Both the position numbers and the translations under genes were made by a program. From assembly GCF_001422445.1 (NCBI RefSeq), contig NZ_LMNA01000001.1, forward strand, positions 127,116 through 191,115: a stretch of DNA of 64,000 nucleotides, in the 5' to 3' direction. Positions 33,448 through 42,268 of the stretch are shown here, one piece after another (position 1 is the first letter of the stretch; the number at the start of each line of letters is the position of its first letter). This stretch comes from Pseudorhodoferax sp. Leaf274 (lineage in GTDB: Bacteria; Pseudomonadota; Gammaproteobacteria; Burkholderiales; Burkholderiaceae_C). The notes beneath the pieces are model-generated. The model saw only the letters and a list, made by a program, of their open reading frames with translations, made no database searches and was not told the origin of the DNA.

Positions 33448-34437
33448 ATGCCCATGAACCGTCGCGCTTTTCACCACACGCTGGCCTCCGCCGCGGCCCT
33501 ACTCGCCTGGCACGGCACATCCAGCGCCGCCACCACGGTACAGACGCTGAAGATTCTGGTCGGCTACCCCGCCGGCGGAACCACCGACGCGGCCGCACGC
33601 CGACTGGCCGAAGGCATGCGTGGCCCCTACGCCCAGACCACGCTGGTGGACAACCGCCCCGGCGCCGGTGGCCGCATCGCGCTGAACGAGTTGCGCCGCG
33701 GGCCCGCCGACGGCAGCAGCATGGTCGTGCAGCCCGAGGCCGTGCTGACCGTCGTGCCGCATGTGGAGCCCAGGAACGCAAACGTGAGGCTGGAAGACCT
33801 GTCGCCCGTCTCGTCCTGCGCCGTGTTGCGCATGGGCTTCGCCGTCGGTCCGATGGTCCCGGCCGACGTGCGCAACATCGCCGACTTCCTGCAGTGGGCA
33901 AAGAAGCACCAGGACCAGGCCAGCTACGCGACGCCCGGCTCCGCCACGCCGCAGCGCTTCCTCGTCAGCCAGCTGTCGCGCCAGACCGGCGTCGCGCTGA
34001 ACCACATCCCCTACAAGGGCTCGGCCCCCGCTGTCATCGACCTGATCGGAGGCCAGGTGGCCGCGATGTGCTCCCCCATCGGCGACGCGCTGCCGCACCT
34101 GAAGGAAGGCCGCCTGCGCCTGCTGGCGCTCGCCAGTGCGCAACGGTCCGCACTGGCCCCGGACGTGCCGACGTTCCAGGAGCAGGGCTTCCCCGACCTG
34201 ATCGCCGACGAGACCTCCGGTGTGGTGATGGCCAAAGGCACGCCGGAAGACACGCTGGCCCGCGCCGCGGCGGCCATCGCCGAGGTGGTGGCCAGCCCCG
34301 ATGTCGTCCAGGCCTTCGCCAGGCTGGGGCTGGAGCCTGCCTGCGCCAAGCCGCCCGAATACACCCGCATGCTGGCGCGCAACTACGAAGTCTGGGGCCA
34401 GCGCATCGCCGCTTCGGGGTTCAAACCCGAGATGTAG
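33448..34437 (+). CDS. Bug/TctC-family periplasmic binding receptor
   Basis: A 329-residue exported protein. The N-terminus MPMNRRAFHHTLASAAALLA has a twin-arginine-like start (NRRAF) but lacks the full motif; cleavage near TSSAA. Family motifs: LKILVGYPAGGTTDAAARRL, LVDNRPGAGGRIALNELRRG, YATPGSATPQRFLVSQLSR, HIPYKGSAPAVIDLIGGQV. AAGGAG lies 6 bases before the ATG. No TctAB partner is in the window. Its last 17 bases overlap the end of the convergent LysR gene. Confidence 0.92.
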   Translation: MPMNRRAFHHTLASAAALLAWHGTSSAATTVQTLKILVGYPAGGTTDAAARRLAEGMRGPYAQTTLVDNRPGAGGRIALNELRRGPADGSSMVVQPEAVLTVVPHVEPRNANVRLEDLSPVSSCAVLRMGFAVGPMVPADVRNIADFLQWAKKHQDQASYATPGSATPQRFLVSQLSRQTGVALNHIPYKGSAPAVIDLIGGQVAAMCSPIGDALPHLKEGRLRLLALASAQRSALAPDVPTFQEQGFPDLIADETSGVVMAKGTPEDTLARAAAAIAEVVASPDVVQAFARLGLEPACAKPPEYTRMLARNYEVWGQRIAASGFKPEM

Positions 34438-35422
34438 ACGAGCCTGGCGCCGACCGCCGGACGACGGGGTGCGGCGTCTTCGCACTGCGCTCTGGAGCTC
34501 CTTGGTCCGCGGCAGGCTGCTCCGCCGCGAACAGCTCGAACACCATGCCGCGCAGCCACTGGTTCAGCGGCTCCCGGTGCACCTTGGCGTGCCAGAAGAC
34601 GTTGATCGCCGCCTCGGGCAGCTTGACCGGGTGCGGCCGCAGTGCCAGCCCGAACGGTTCGACCAGCTCGAGTGCCAGCCGCTCGGGCACCGTGGCCACG
34701 AGCGCCGTGCCTTGCAGGATGTGGCCCACGCTCACGAAGTGCGGCACGTTGAGCCGCACGGTCCGGTCGATGCCGGCCTTCTGGATCAAGGTGTCGATCG
34801 CGCCGTGCCCCGTGCCTGCGGACACGATCACGAGGTGCTCGGCCGCCTTGTAGTCGGCCAGCGTCAGCTTCGGCCGGTCGAGCCTGTGGCCCTTGCGGAA
34901 CAGGCACACGTAGCGTTGGCGGAACAGCCGGCGCTGGAAGAAGCCAGCCTTCAACTGCGGCAGCAGGCCGATGGCCAGGTCGACCTTGCCGGCCTCCATG
35001 TCGTCGCGCAGGTTGGTGGCGTTGTTGCGCACGGTGTTCAGCGTCACGCCCGGCGCCTCGCGGCCCAGCCGCTCCAGCAGCGCCGGCAGGAAGACGATCT
35101 CGCCGATGTCGGTCATGCCGATGGTGATGGTGCGCTTGAGCGTGGCCGGCGTGAACTGCATGCGCTGGTTCAGCCCGCTGTGGATCATGCCCAGCGCGTA
35201 GCCGACCGGCTCGCCGAGCTGTTCTGCGAACGGCGTGGGCACCATGCCGCCCGGGGTGCGCAGGAACAACTCGTCGTCGAAGATGCGGCGCAGCTTGGCC
35301 AGTGCATTGCTGACGGCAGGCTGCGTGAGGCCCATGTTGTCGGCCACCCTGGACACGCGCCGCTCGGCCATGAGTTGCTGGAACAGGACCAGCAGGTTCA
35401 GGTCGATGTCAGACAGCTCCAT
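34421..35422 (-). CDS. nagR: LysR-family regulator of NahR/NagR type
   Basis: A 333-residue regulator starting MELSDIDLNLLVLFQQLMAE. It follows NahR/NagR closely along its length: VADNMGLTQPAVSNALAKLR (HTH), GMVPTPFAEQLGEPVGYALG, MTDIGEIVFLPALLERLG, DLAIGLLPQLKAGFFQRRL, RYVCLFRK, GTGHGAIDTLIQKAGI, VPHFVSVGHILQGTALVATV and INVFWHAKVH. NahR and NagR activate salicylate/naphthalene operons with salicylate as inducer. GGTGGAG precedes the ATG. It is divergent from the nagAa-type gene and about 8 kb from the operon promoter at 43700, which carries a matching LysR box. The C-terminal 30 residues are a Ser/Pro/Arg-rich tail absent in NahR. Confidence 0.88.
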   Translation of the reverse strand: MELSDIDLNLLVLFQQLMAERRVSRVADNMGLTQPAVSNALAKLRRIFDDELFLRTPGGMVPTPFAEQLGEPVGYALGMIHSGLNQRMQFTPATLKRTITIGMTDIGEIVFLPALLERLGREAPGVTLNTVRNNATNLRDDMEAGKVDLAIGLLPQLKAGFFQRRLFRQRYVCLFRKGHRLDRPKLTLADYKAAEHLVIVSAGTGHGAIDTLIQKAGIDRTVRLNVPHFVSVGHILQGTALVATVPERLALELVEPFGLALRPHPVKLPEAAINVFWHAKVHREPLNQWLRGMVFELFAAEQPAADQGAPERSAKTPHPVVRRSAPGSSTSRV

Positions 35423-35529
35423 CGCGACTCCACCATTGCCGATGATATGAAGCGCAGATGGTATGGCAGCCCGTGATCCGCCGGCCTCCATCGGCACAAT
35501 CGCGCGCAGCGCCTCGCAGCCCACCGCCC

Positions 35530-36516
35530 ATGGACATCCTCGTTCAGCCGCTCAACCGCATCATCCGCGCCGCACCGGGCGTGAACCTGCTCGATGCCCT
35601 GCGCGCGGCGCAGGTGCCGATGTCCTACTCCTGCCTGTCCGGCCGCTGCGGCATCTGCCGCTGCCGCGTGCTCGATGGCGAGGTGCTCGATGGTGGACGC
35701 GAGCAGCAGCGCCCGCTGGACGGCATGGACGGCGCGGTGCTGGCGTGCCAGACCTACGTCACCGAGCCGTGCACGATCGAAGTCCCCACACCCGAAGAGG
35801 CGGTGGTGCACCGGGCGCGCGTGGCCAAGGCGAAGGTGGTGGCCCTCGATCCCATGGCGGCCGGCATCCGGCGCCTGCTGCTCAGGCCGGCTAGGCCCAT
35901 GGAATTCTCGCCGGGCCAGTACGCGCAACTCGCGTTCACGCCAGCGCATGCGCGGCCCTACTCCATGGCCGGCCTGCCGGGCGATGAACTGCTGGAGTTC
36001 CATGTGCAGCTGGTCCCCAAGGGCCGCGTCAGCGACCACATCGCCGGGCAGCTGCGGGTGGGCGACACCGTCAAGGTCAGCGGGCCGCTGGGCGCCGCCT
36101 ACCTGCGCAAGCAGCACACCGGCCCGATCCTGTGCGTGGCGGGCGCCACGGGCCTGGCGCCGGTGCTGTCGGTGGTGCGCGGCGCCGTGGCCTCCGGCAT
36201 GCGCAACCCCATCGACCTGTACTTCGGCCTGCGCTCGCCACGCGAACTTTACGGCCTGGCCTGGCTGGACGCACTGCGGCAGGCGCACCCTGCACTGCGC
36301 GTGCACGTCGTGATGGCATCGGGTGCCGACCCGGCCACCCAGCGGCGCGGCCTGGTGACCCAGGCCATCGCGCAGGACCACGACAGCCTGCGCGGGTGGC
36401 AAGCCTACCTGTGCGGCTCACCGCCGATGGTGGAGACCACCATGCTGGTCGCGCTGGGCAAGGGCATCGAGGCGACGCACATCCACGCCGAAGCCTTCTA
36501 CATGCAGGGCGACTGA
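35530..36516 (+). CDS. nagAa: Ferredoxin reductase component of salicylate 5-hydroxylase/naphthalene dioxygenase
   Basis: A 328-residue electron-transfer flavoprotein. The N-terminal plant-type 2Fe-2S domain has CLSGRCGICRCRVL (the Cys-x4-Cys-x2-Cys set) and a fourth Cys in GAVLACQTYV. The FAD domain shows the RPYSMAG motif and GRVSDHIAGQLRVGD; the NAD domain shows CVAGATGLAPVLSVVRG and YLCGSPPMVE. The arrangement and HIHAEAFY ending match NagAa/NdoR. It passes electrons from NADH to the Rieske ferredoxin (41467). It is divergent from nagR, 107 bases apart, and its stop lies one base from the stop of nagL. Confidence 0.92.
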   Translation: MDILVQPLNRIIRAAPGVNLLDALRAAQVPMSYSCLSGRCGICRCRVLDGEVLDGGREQQRPLDGMDGAVLACQTYVTEPCTIEVPTPEEAVVHRARVAKAKVVALDPMAAGIRRLLLRPARPMEFSPGQYAQLAFTPAHARPYSMAGLPGDELLEFHVQLVPKGRVSDHIAGQLRVGDTVKVSGPLGAAYLRKQHTGPILCVAGATGLAPVLSVVRGAVASGMRNPIDLYFGLRSPRELYGLAWLDALRQAHPALRVHVVMASGADPATQRRGLVTQAIAQDHDSLRGWQAYLCGSPPMVETTMLVALGKGIEATHIHAEAFYMQGD

Positions 36517-36517
36517 C

Positions 36518-37156
36518 TCAGCCCGCGTCCGGCTGCGCAGCGGGCGCCGCCTTGCGGAACGCTTCCAGCTGTCCGCAGGCCGCGTCCACCGCCTGCACGC
36601 GCGGCCAGCGCGCCATGTCCACCTTGAAGCGGCGCGCGCCTTCGATCTGCGGCACGAGGTAGACATCCGCGAGCGTGGGCCTGTTGCCGAAACAGAAGTC
36701 GCCACGCCGCCGGTCGACCGCGAGGAAGGCCTCGATGGCGTCGAAGCCCGCGCCGATCCAGGTGCCGCACCAGTCGTTCACCGCAGACTCGTCCGCCCTG
36801 AAGCGGTGGCGCAGCGCCTCCAGGATGCGCCGGTTGTTGACCGGGTGCACGTCGCAGCCCACGATGGCCGCGAGCGCACGCACCTGCGCGCGGTCGCTGG
36901 CGCCGTCGGGCAACAGCGGCGGCTGGGGATAGCGCTCTTCGAGCCATTCGATGATGGCCGGCGACTGCGTCATGCGGTGGCCATCCAGCTCGAGCACGGG
37001 CACGAACTGCTGCGGGTTGGTCGCCTGGAAGGCCTGTGCAAGATGTTCCTCGCGCCGCAGGTCGACCGCGACCTGCTCGTACGCCAGCCCCTTCAGGTTC
37101 AGCGCGATGCGCAGGCGGTGCGAGGTGCCGCTGCGGAAGAAGGTGTAGAGCTTCAT
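36518..37156 (-). CDS. nagL: Maleylpyruvate isomerase (GST zeta class)
   Basis: A 212-residue glutathione-S-transferase-fold enzyme. MKLYTFFRSGTSHRLRIALN carries the SxS/T-xR-type glutathione site of zeta GSTs; NPQQFVPVLELDG, QSPAIIEWLEERYPQPPLLP, CDVHPVNNRRILEALRHR (the zeta-class DIHPxNN motif) and GNRPTLADVYLVPQI follow. It converts maleylpyruvate to fumarylpyruvate using glutathione, the middle step of the gentisate pathway. It is the last gene of the salicylate operon, starting 2 bases after the receptor stop. Confidence 0.92.
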   Translation of the reverse strand: MKLYTFFRSGTSHRLRIALNLKGLAYEQVAVDLRREEHLAQAFQATNPQQFVPVLELDGHRMTQSPAIIEWLEERYPQPPLLPDGASDRAQVRALAAIVGCDVHPVNNRRILEALRHRFRADESAVNDWCGTWIGAGFDAIEAFLAVDRRRGDFCFGNRPTLADVYLVPQIEGARRFKVDMARWPRVQAVDAACGQLEAFRKAAPAAQPDAG

Positions 37157-37158
37157 GG

Positions 37159-38160
37159 TCAGTCCAGCGAGATCCTGGCGCGCTTGACGATTTCACCGAA
37201 GGTGCGCGAGTCGCGTTCGATGGCCTTGGTGAGCTCGCCCGGCGGGCCGATGTAGGGCTCGAAGCCGAAGGTCGCCAGGCGTTCCTTGACCTCGGCGCTG
37301 GCCAGCACCTTGCCCACGTCGGCATTGATCTTCTCGATGGCTGCCTTCGGGGTGCCGACGGGCGCGAACAGGCCGACCCAGGTCTTCACCTCGAAGCCTG
37401 CCGGGCCGCCGGCCTCGCCAACCGTCGGCACATCGGCGTAGCCCGGCAGGCGCTTCGGTGCAGCGAGTGCGAGGAACTTGACCTTCCTGGCCTGGTACAT
37501 CGGGCCGGCGGTCGCCGCGGAGCCGAAGGCCCACTGGATGTCGCCAGTGGCCACGGAGGTGTAGACGTTGCCCATGTCCTTGAACGGCACGTGCACCATC
37601 TTCGTGTCCGTCGCTGCCTCGAGCATCGCCGCGCCCACGTGGGCCACGCTGCCGATGCCCCACGATCCGTACGTGATGCCACCAGGCGCGGCCTTGGCCG
37701 CCTTGATCAGGTCGCCCACGTTGTTCCAGGGCGAATTGGCCGCCACGACGACGAAGAAGTTGGTGAAGTACACCGGCGCCACCGGCTCGAAGTCCTTGAG
37801 CGGGTCGTAGGGCAGTTGCTTGAACACGTGCGGCTGCAGGGCCATGTGCGTGTTGTCGACCTGCAGCACGGTGTAGCCGTCGGGAGCCGCACGCTTGGCG
37901 TCGCCGATGGCGATGAAGCCGCTGGCCCCGGGCTTGTTGTCGATCACGAGCTGCTGGCCCCAGTTGCGCGTCAGGCGTTCGCCAAGGATGCGCATCACCG
38001 CATCGGGGCCACTGCCTGGCGAGTACGGCGCCACCGAGCGCACCGGCTTGGCGGGATAGGTCTGGGCCATGGCGGCGGGCAGGCACGCGGCGCCGACGAT
38101 GAACAGAGAGGACAGTGAAAGGGCGCGCGTGAAGGCGCGTGAACGGGCGACAGTGTGCAT
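37159..38160 (-). CDS. Bug/TctC-family periplasmic binding receptor
   Basis: A 333-residue exported protein with signal peptide ending near LPAAMAQ, then YPAKPVRSVAPYSPGSGPDA, LVIDNKPGASGFIAIGDAKR, GSWGIGSVAHVGAAMLEAAT, HVPFKDMGNVYTSVATGDIQ. Its place inside the salicylate operon, between nagI and nagL, suggests it binds salicylate, gentisate or a related acid, for transport or for sensing. No TctAB genes are present. Confidence 0.92.
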   Translation of the reverse strand: MHTVARSRAFTRALSLSSLFIVGAACLPAAMAQTYPAKPVRSVAPYSPGSGPDAVMRILGERLTRNWGQQLVIDNKPGASGFIAIGDAKRAAPDGYTVLQVDNTHMALQPHVFKQLPYDPLKDFEPVAPVYFTNFFVVVAANSPWNNVGDLIKAAKAAPGGITYGSWGIGSVAHVGAAMLEAATDTKMVHVPFKDMGNVYTSVATGDIQWAFGSAATAGPMYQARKVKFLALAAPKRLPGYADVPTVGEAGGPAGFEVKTWVGLFAPVGTPKAAIEKINADVGKVLASAEVKERLATFGFEPYIGPPGELTKAIERDSRTFGEIVKRARISLD

Positions 38161-38250
38161 GGCTGGCTTTCTTGGCGGTTCGGCCGCTGGCGGCCGGTTG
38201 GAAAGGTCTGGCTGGACTCGATGTGGGCGCAGGCGGCGCAGGCAGGCCGC

Positions 38251-39375
38251 TCAGCCGACGGCTTCGGCGCGGTGCGCGTGCAGCGCCTCGAAGATCGGCG
38301 CGTCGCCGAAGCGGAACAGGTCCAGCGCGTCGGAGGCGGATGCCTGGGCCGAGAACGGCTGCCACGATGGCACGACGAACAGGTCGCCGCGGGCTACCTG
38401 CCAGGTGCGTTCTCCCACGGTGACGGTGCCGCTGCCGTCGAAGACCTGGAACACCGACGAGCCCACCTCGCGGTGCACCAGCGTCGCGGCGCCGGCGCGC
38501 ACGCGGTGCATCTCGCAGCGCATGGTGGGCAGCACGTCACCGCCGGTGGTCGGGTTGGTGAAACGCACGGCCGCGTGGCCGGGGCTCAGCGTGCCGGGCT
38601 GGCCTTCTGCTTCCAGCGCGAGCTGGTCGGCCAGCGCGCGGTCGGTGTCGGCCCAGCGGTAGGCCAACAGGGGCGACGCGGGCTGGGCGCCCTTGCTGGA
38701 GACGGGGCGCAGGCCGGGGTGGCCCCACAGCCGCTCGGCGTACGAACGCTCGGCCGTGCTGCGCTCGGCAGGCGAGACCCTCTCGCGGCCGGCCTCGAAG
38801 AACTGGCTCTCGGTGTAGTACGAGAACGGAATGTCCAGGCCGTCGATCCAGGCCATGGGCTCGGTGGCGGCGTTGTGGTGGGCGTGCCAGTTCCAGCCGG
38901 CCTGCGGCAGGAAGTCGCCACGCGACATGCGCACGGCGTCGCCGTTGACCACCGTCCACACGCCTTCACCCTCCACCACGAAGCGGAAGGCATGCTGCGT
39001 GTGGCGGTGCTCGGGCGCGTCCTCGCCCGGCATCAGGTACTGGATGGCGGCCCACAGCGTGGGCGTGGCGAACGGCCGGCCGCCCAGCGCGGGGTTGGCC
39101 AGCGCGATGGCGCGGCGCTCGCCACCGCGGCCCACCGGCACGATCTCGCCGGCCTGCGCGGCCAGGGCCAGCAGCTTCTCCCAGCGCCACAGGTGCGGCA
39201 CGGCCTTGGACTTCGGGTGCCGGGGCATCAGGTCGCCGATCTCGGTCCACAGCGGCACCAGCAGCTCCTGCTCGAAGCCGCGGTACAGCTGCTCCAGGGC
39301 GGGCGTGGGTTCGGGCTGCCCACGCCCCGCGACGGCATGCAGCCGCACCGGGGAAGGCGTCAGGTCGGTGGTCAT
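38251..39375 (-). CDS. nagI: Gentisate 1,2-dioxygenase
   Basis: A 374-residue bicupin enzyme. The first cupin holds the metal site in PEHRHTQHAFRFVVEGEGVW and WNWHAHHNAATEPMAWIDGL, with DIPFSYYTESQFFEAG following; the second cupin is near VFQVFDGSGTVTVGERTWQV and GDLFVVPSWQPFSAQA. The enzyme opens gentisate between C1 and C2 with Fe(II) and oxygen, giving maleylpyruvate. GGAG precedes the ATG. It lies between fumarylpyruvate hydrolase and the Bug receptor in the salicylate operon. Confidence 0.94.
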   Translation of the reverse strand: MTTDLTPSPVRLHAVAGRGQPEPTPALEQLYRGFEQELLVPLWTEIGDLMPRHPKSKAVPHLWRWEKLLALAAQAGEIVPVGRGGERRAIALANPALGGRPFATPTLWAAIQYLMPGEDAPEHRHTQHAFRFVVEGEGVWTVVNGDAVRMSRGDFLPQAGWNWHAHHNAATEPMAWIDGLDIPFSYYTESQFFEAGRERVSPAERSTAERSYAERLWGHPGLRPVSSKGAQPASPLLAYRWADTDRALADQLALEAEGQPGTLSPGHAAVRFTNPTTGGDVLPTMRCEMHRVRAGAATLVHREVGSSVFQVFDGSGTVTVGERTWQVARGDLFVVPSWQPFSAQASASDALDLFRFGDAPIFEALHAHRAEAVG

Positions 39376-39405
39376 GGTGGGGGGTCTCCGTGGTGCGACG
39401 TTGCT

Positions 39406-40110
39406 TTATTCGGCCTTGCCGACGTGGAGCACGATGCTGCCCACGCCTTCGATCCGGCCCTCGATGCGGTCGCCCGCCTGCACGGGCCCCACGCCTTCGG
39501 GCGTGCCGGTGAAGACCAGGTCGCCGGGCTGCAGGTGGTAGAACCTGGAGAGGTCGGCGATGAGTTCGGGGATGTCCCAGATCAGCTTGGACAGGTCGGA
39601 CTTCTGGCGCACGGCGCCGTTGACCGACATCTCGAGCGCGCCCTCGCGCAACACGCGCTGCGGCATGGGCACGATCTCGGAGACGACGGAGGACTGCTCC
39701 ACGTCCTTGCCCAGGTCCCAGGGCCGGCCCTTCTCGCGGGCCACGAGCTGCAGGTCGCGGCGGGTCATGTCCAGGCCGCAGGCGTAGCCGTAGACCAGGC
39801 GCGGCGCATCCGCCTCGCTGACGCGGAAACCGGCCGTGCCGATGGCCAGCACCAGCTCCATCTCGTGCTGGTAGTCCTGGGTGCCGGGCGGGTAGGCCAC
39901 GGTGGCGCCGGACTCCACCAGCGTGGACGGCGCCTTGGTGAAGTAGAACGGCACCTCGACCGACTTGTCGACCGGGCGGCCCATCTCCACGGCATGCGCG
40001 TGGTAGTTGCGGCCGACGAAGAACAGGCGGTTGACCGGCAGGCGCTCGCTGCGCCCGCGCACGGGCAGCGAACGCACGGGCGGCGGGGTCCAGAGGTAGG
40101 TGGTGGTCAT
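39406..40110 (-). CDS. nagK: Fumarylpyruvate hydrolase (FAH family)
   Basis: A 234-residue fumarylacetoacetase-fold enzyme. RLFFVGRNYHAHAVEMG is the N-terminal catalytic segment; FYFTKAPSTLVESG, HEMELVLAIGTAGF (metal-binding Glu residues), GYACGLDMTRRDLQLVAREK, GRPWDLGKDVEQSSVVSEIV and GDLVFTGTPEGVGPVQAGD complete the family pattern. It cleaves fumarylpyruvate to fumarate and pyruvate, the last step of the gentisate route. AAAGGAAA is the ribosome site. Confidence 0.93.
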   Translation of the reverse strand: MTTTYLWTPPPVRSLPVRGRSERLPVNRLFFVGRNYHAHAVEMGRPVDKSVEVPFYFTKAPSTLVESGATVAYPPGTQDYQHEMELVLAIGTAGFRVSEADAPRLVYGYACGLDMTRRDLQLVAREKGRPWDLGKDVEQSSVVSEIVPMPQRVLREGALEMSVNGAVRQKSDLSKLIWDIPELIADLSRFYHLQPGDLVFTGTPEGVGPVQAGDRIEGRIEGVGSIVLHVGKAE

Positions 40111-40172
40111 CGGGGTTTTCCTTTGCGGTGGATGGTGTGGATGGGGGTCTGCATCGGCGCGCTGGCAGCCGG

Positions 40173-41438
40173 TCACAGCCTGGACAGGGGCGTGCCCGGA
40201 TCGGCCAGGCGTTCGGCATCGACGGGCTTGTGCTGCTCGATCAGCCGGCGCGCGAAGCGCAGGTCGCGCGCCGCATTCGGACCGATGGCGGCCTGCACCA
40301 CGTCTCCGGCCAGGTAGAACAGCACGAAGCTGCCGCTGGCCGGATCACCGCGCCGCACCACGCGGTGCGCGGCGCCGGGCATGCCGTAGATCTGCAGGTT
40401 CATGCCGTATTGGTCGGACCAGAACCAGGGCAGCGGCTGGTAGTCCACCGCGCGGCCGAGGGCCGAACGCGCGGCGGCGATGCCCTGCTCCTGCGCGTTC
40501 TGCCACGACTCCAGCCGCAGCCGGCGGCCGGCCCAGGGATTGGCCGCCACGGCCACATCGCCGGCCGCCAGGATGTCGGGGTCCGAGCTGTGGCATTGCG
40601 CATCGACGAGCACGCCGCCATCGCAGGCCAGGCCCGCGGCGCGCGCCAGTTCGTCGTTGGGCACCAGGCCGATGCCGAGCACGATGGCATCGCAGGCGAG
40701 CGCGCTGCCATCGGCCAGCTGCACCACCGGGCGGCCATCGCCCCCCGTGGCGAAGCCGTTGACGCCGGCGCCCAGCAGCACGCGCACGCCCTGCGCGCGG
40801 TGCAGTGCGAGCAGGTGGTCGGAGATCTCCGCCGGCACGGTGCGCTCGCACAGCCGGCCCTGGGTCTCGACCACCACGGCATCGGCGCCCCGTTGCCGCG
40901 CCGTGGCCGCGACCTCCAGGCCGATCCAGCCGCCGCCCACCACCACGATGCTGCGGCCGGGCGCGAGGACCGGCGCCAGCGCCGCGGCATCGCCGATGGT
41001 GCGCAGCGTGTGGAGCGGCACCCGGTCGGCACCCGGCAAGGTGAGCCGTCGGGCACGCCCGCCGGTGCACAGGATCAGCTTCTCGTACGGCACCACGGCG
41101 CCATCGGCCAGCACCACCTGCCTGGCGGCACGGTCGATGCGCAGCACCTGGGCGCCCGGGCGCCAGTCGAGGCCCAGGGCCGCGAAGGCCTCGGGCTTCA
41201 GGAGGTGCGTGCTCTCCGGCGGCGCCGTGCCGGACAGCACGGCCTTGGACAGCGGCGGCCTCTCGTGCGGCGGATGCGGCTCGTCGCCGACCAGCACCAC
41301 CCGGCCCGTGAAGCCTTCGGCGCGCAGCGTCCGGGCCGCCCAGCCGCCGGCCTGGCCGGCGCCGACGATCACGATCGTGCGGGCCGCGCTGGCATCCGTG
41401 CATGCGGCGGCCGCGACCTGGGGTCGCTCAGCAGTCAT
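40173..41438 (-). CDS. NAD(P)H-dependent ferredoxin reductase (FAD, BphA4/HcaD type)
   Basis: A 421-residue flavoprotein of the dioxygenase ferredoxin-reductase family: TIVIVGAGQAGGWAARTLRA (FAD), HPPHERPPLSKAVLSG, SIVVVGGGWIGLEVAATARQ (NAD), PDILAAGDVAVAANPWAGRR and the Reductase_C domain (LPWFWSDQYGMNLQIYG). AGGAG precedes the ATG. It lies in the salicylate operon directly after the Rieske ferredoxin, which it could reduce. NagAa-type systems use a different reductase with its own 2Fe-2S centre, also present here (35530), so the pathway has two candidate reductases of unrelated architecture. Confidence 0.92.
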   Translation of the reverse strand: MTAERPQVAAAACTDASAARTIVIVGAGQAGGWAARTLRAEGFTGRVVLVGDEPHPPHERPPLSKAVLSGTAPPESTHLLKPEAFAALGLDWRPGAQVLRIDRAARQVVLADGAVVPYEKLILCTGGRARRLTLPGADRVPLHTLRTIGDAAALAPVLAPGRSIVVVGGGWIGLEVAATARQRGADAVVVETQGRLCERTVPAEISDHLLALHRAQGVRVLLGAGVNGFATGGDGRPVVQLADGSALACDAIVLGIGLVPNDELARAAGLACDGGVLVDAQCHSSDPDILAAGDVAVAANPWAGRRLRLESWQNAQEQGIAAARSALGRAVDYQPLPWFWSDQYGMNLQIYGMPGAAHRVVRRGDPASGSFVLFYLAGDVVQAAIGPNAARDLRFARRLIEQHKPVDAERLADPGTPLSRL

Positions 41439-41466
41439 GGGTTCTCCTTGGTGGCCTGGAAAAAGC

Positions 41467-41781
41467 TCAGTCGAAGGCGAGCCAGACGCGGCCGCCTTCG
41501 ATCTTCACGGGGTAGCTGCGCAGCGCCTCGGTCACCGGCGCGCAGGTCGGCTGGCCGGAGCGCACGTCGAACTTGCCCTGGTGCAGCGGGCACTCGATCT
41601 CGTGCCCTTCGAGGAAGCCATCGCACAGCCGTGCGTGGCCATGGGTGCAGATGTTGTCGGTGGCGAAGACCTCGCCATCGACGCCGTACAGCGCGATGTC
41701 GCGGCCAGCGACGGCCAGGCCGACCACGTCGTCCTGCGGCACCTCGTCCTGCGCGGCCGCGTCGATCCAGTTCATGGGCAT
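41467..41781 (-). CDS. nagAb: Rieske-type 2Fe-2S ferredoxin
   Basis: A 104-residue electron carrier. The Rieske ligands are [15 protein letters not shown] then [14 protein letters not shown] (Cys-x-His and Cys-x2-His, 17 residues apart). It starts [24 protein letters not shown] lies upstream. It carries electrons to the salicylate 5-hydroxylase oxygenase (42269-43531). It sits 11 bases after the small-subunit stop. Confidence 0.93.
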   Translation of the reverse strand: MPMNWIDAAAQDEVPQDDVVGLAVAGRDIALYGVDGEVFATDNICTHGHARLCDGFLEGHEIECPLHQGKFDVRSGQPTCAPVTEALRSYPVKIEGGRVWLAFD

Positions 41782-41792
41782 GGCGCGGCTCC

Positions 41793-42266
41793 TCAGATGG
41801 GGTAGATCAGCGAGTTGGGGATCATCTCGCTGTCGTAGACGACCAGGCGCGCGGCGAACTTCAGCCCCTGCGGCGTGCGCACCACTTCATCGAGCGTGCG
41901 GCCCACGTTGAACACGGTCGTCTCCTTGGACAAGCGCGTGCGGAACACCGCGTAGTTGGCCTCGCTGTGGATGCGACCATCGGCATCGACCCGGTGCACA
42001 AGCGGCGTGCCGACCACGTGGCGCTGGTAGTAGGGATCGTGGAACAGGGTCTCGCGGATGCCGTAGACGCGGTCTTTCAGCATGCCCTTGCTGTCGAACG
42101 CCAGCGTGGCCAGCGGAAAGCCTCGCTCGTGGTTCTCGCGCGGCTGCAGCTTGTAGACGCAGTCGTCGATGAAGAACTCGGGCCAGGCGTCCCAGTCGGC
42201 CGCGTCCAGGGCCGAGGCGTAGCGCGCATACAGCTGCGTCAGCTCGAAGTGGTTCTGCCAGTCCAT
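41793..42266 (-). CDS. nagH: Salicylate 5-hydroxylase small (beta) subunit
   Basis: A 157-residue protein of the ring-hydroxylating dioxygenase beta family (SnoaL-like fold): [60 protein letters not shown] and [20 protein letters not shown] followed by [13 protein letters not shown]. The C-terminal [13 protein letters not shown] is typical of the NagH/salicylate hydroxylase branch. It is structural, giving the alpha3beta3 oxygenase, and starts 2 bases after the large-subunit stop (GTGACC-ATG), so the two are coupled. Confidence 0.92.
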   Translation of the reverse strand: MDWQNHFELTQLYARYASALDAADWDAWPEFFIDDCVYKLQPRENHERGFPLATLAFDSKGMLKDRVYGIRETLFHDPYYQRHVVGTPLVHRVDADGRIHSEANYAVFRTRLSKETTVFNVGRTLDEVVRTPQGLKFAARLVVYDSEMIPNSLIYPI

Positions 42267-42268
42267 GG

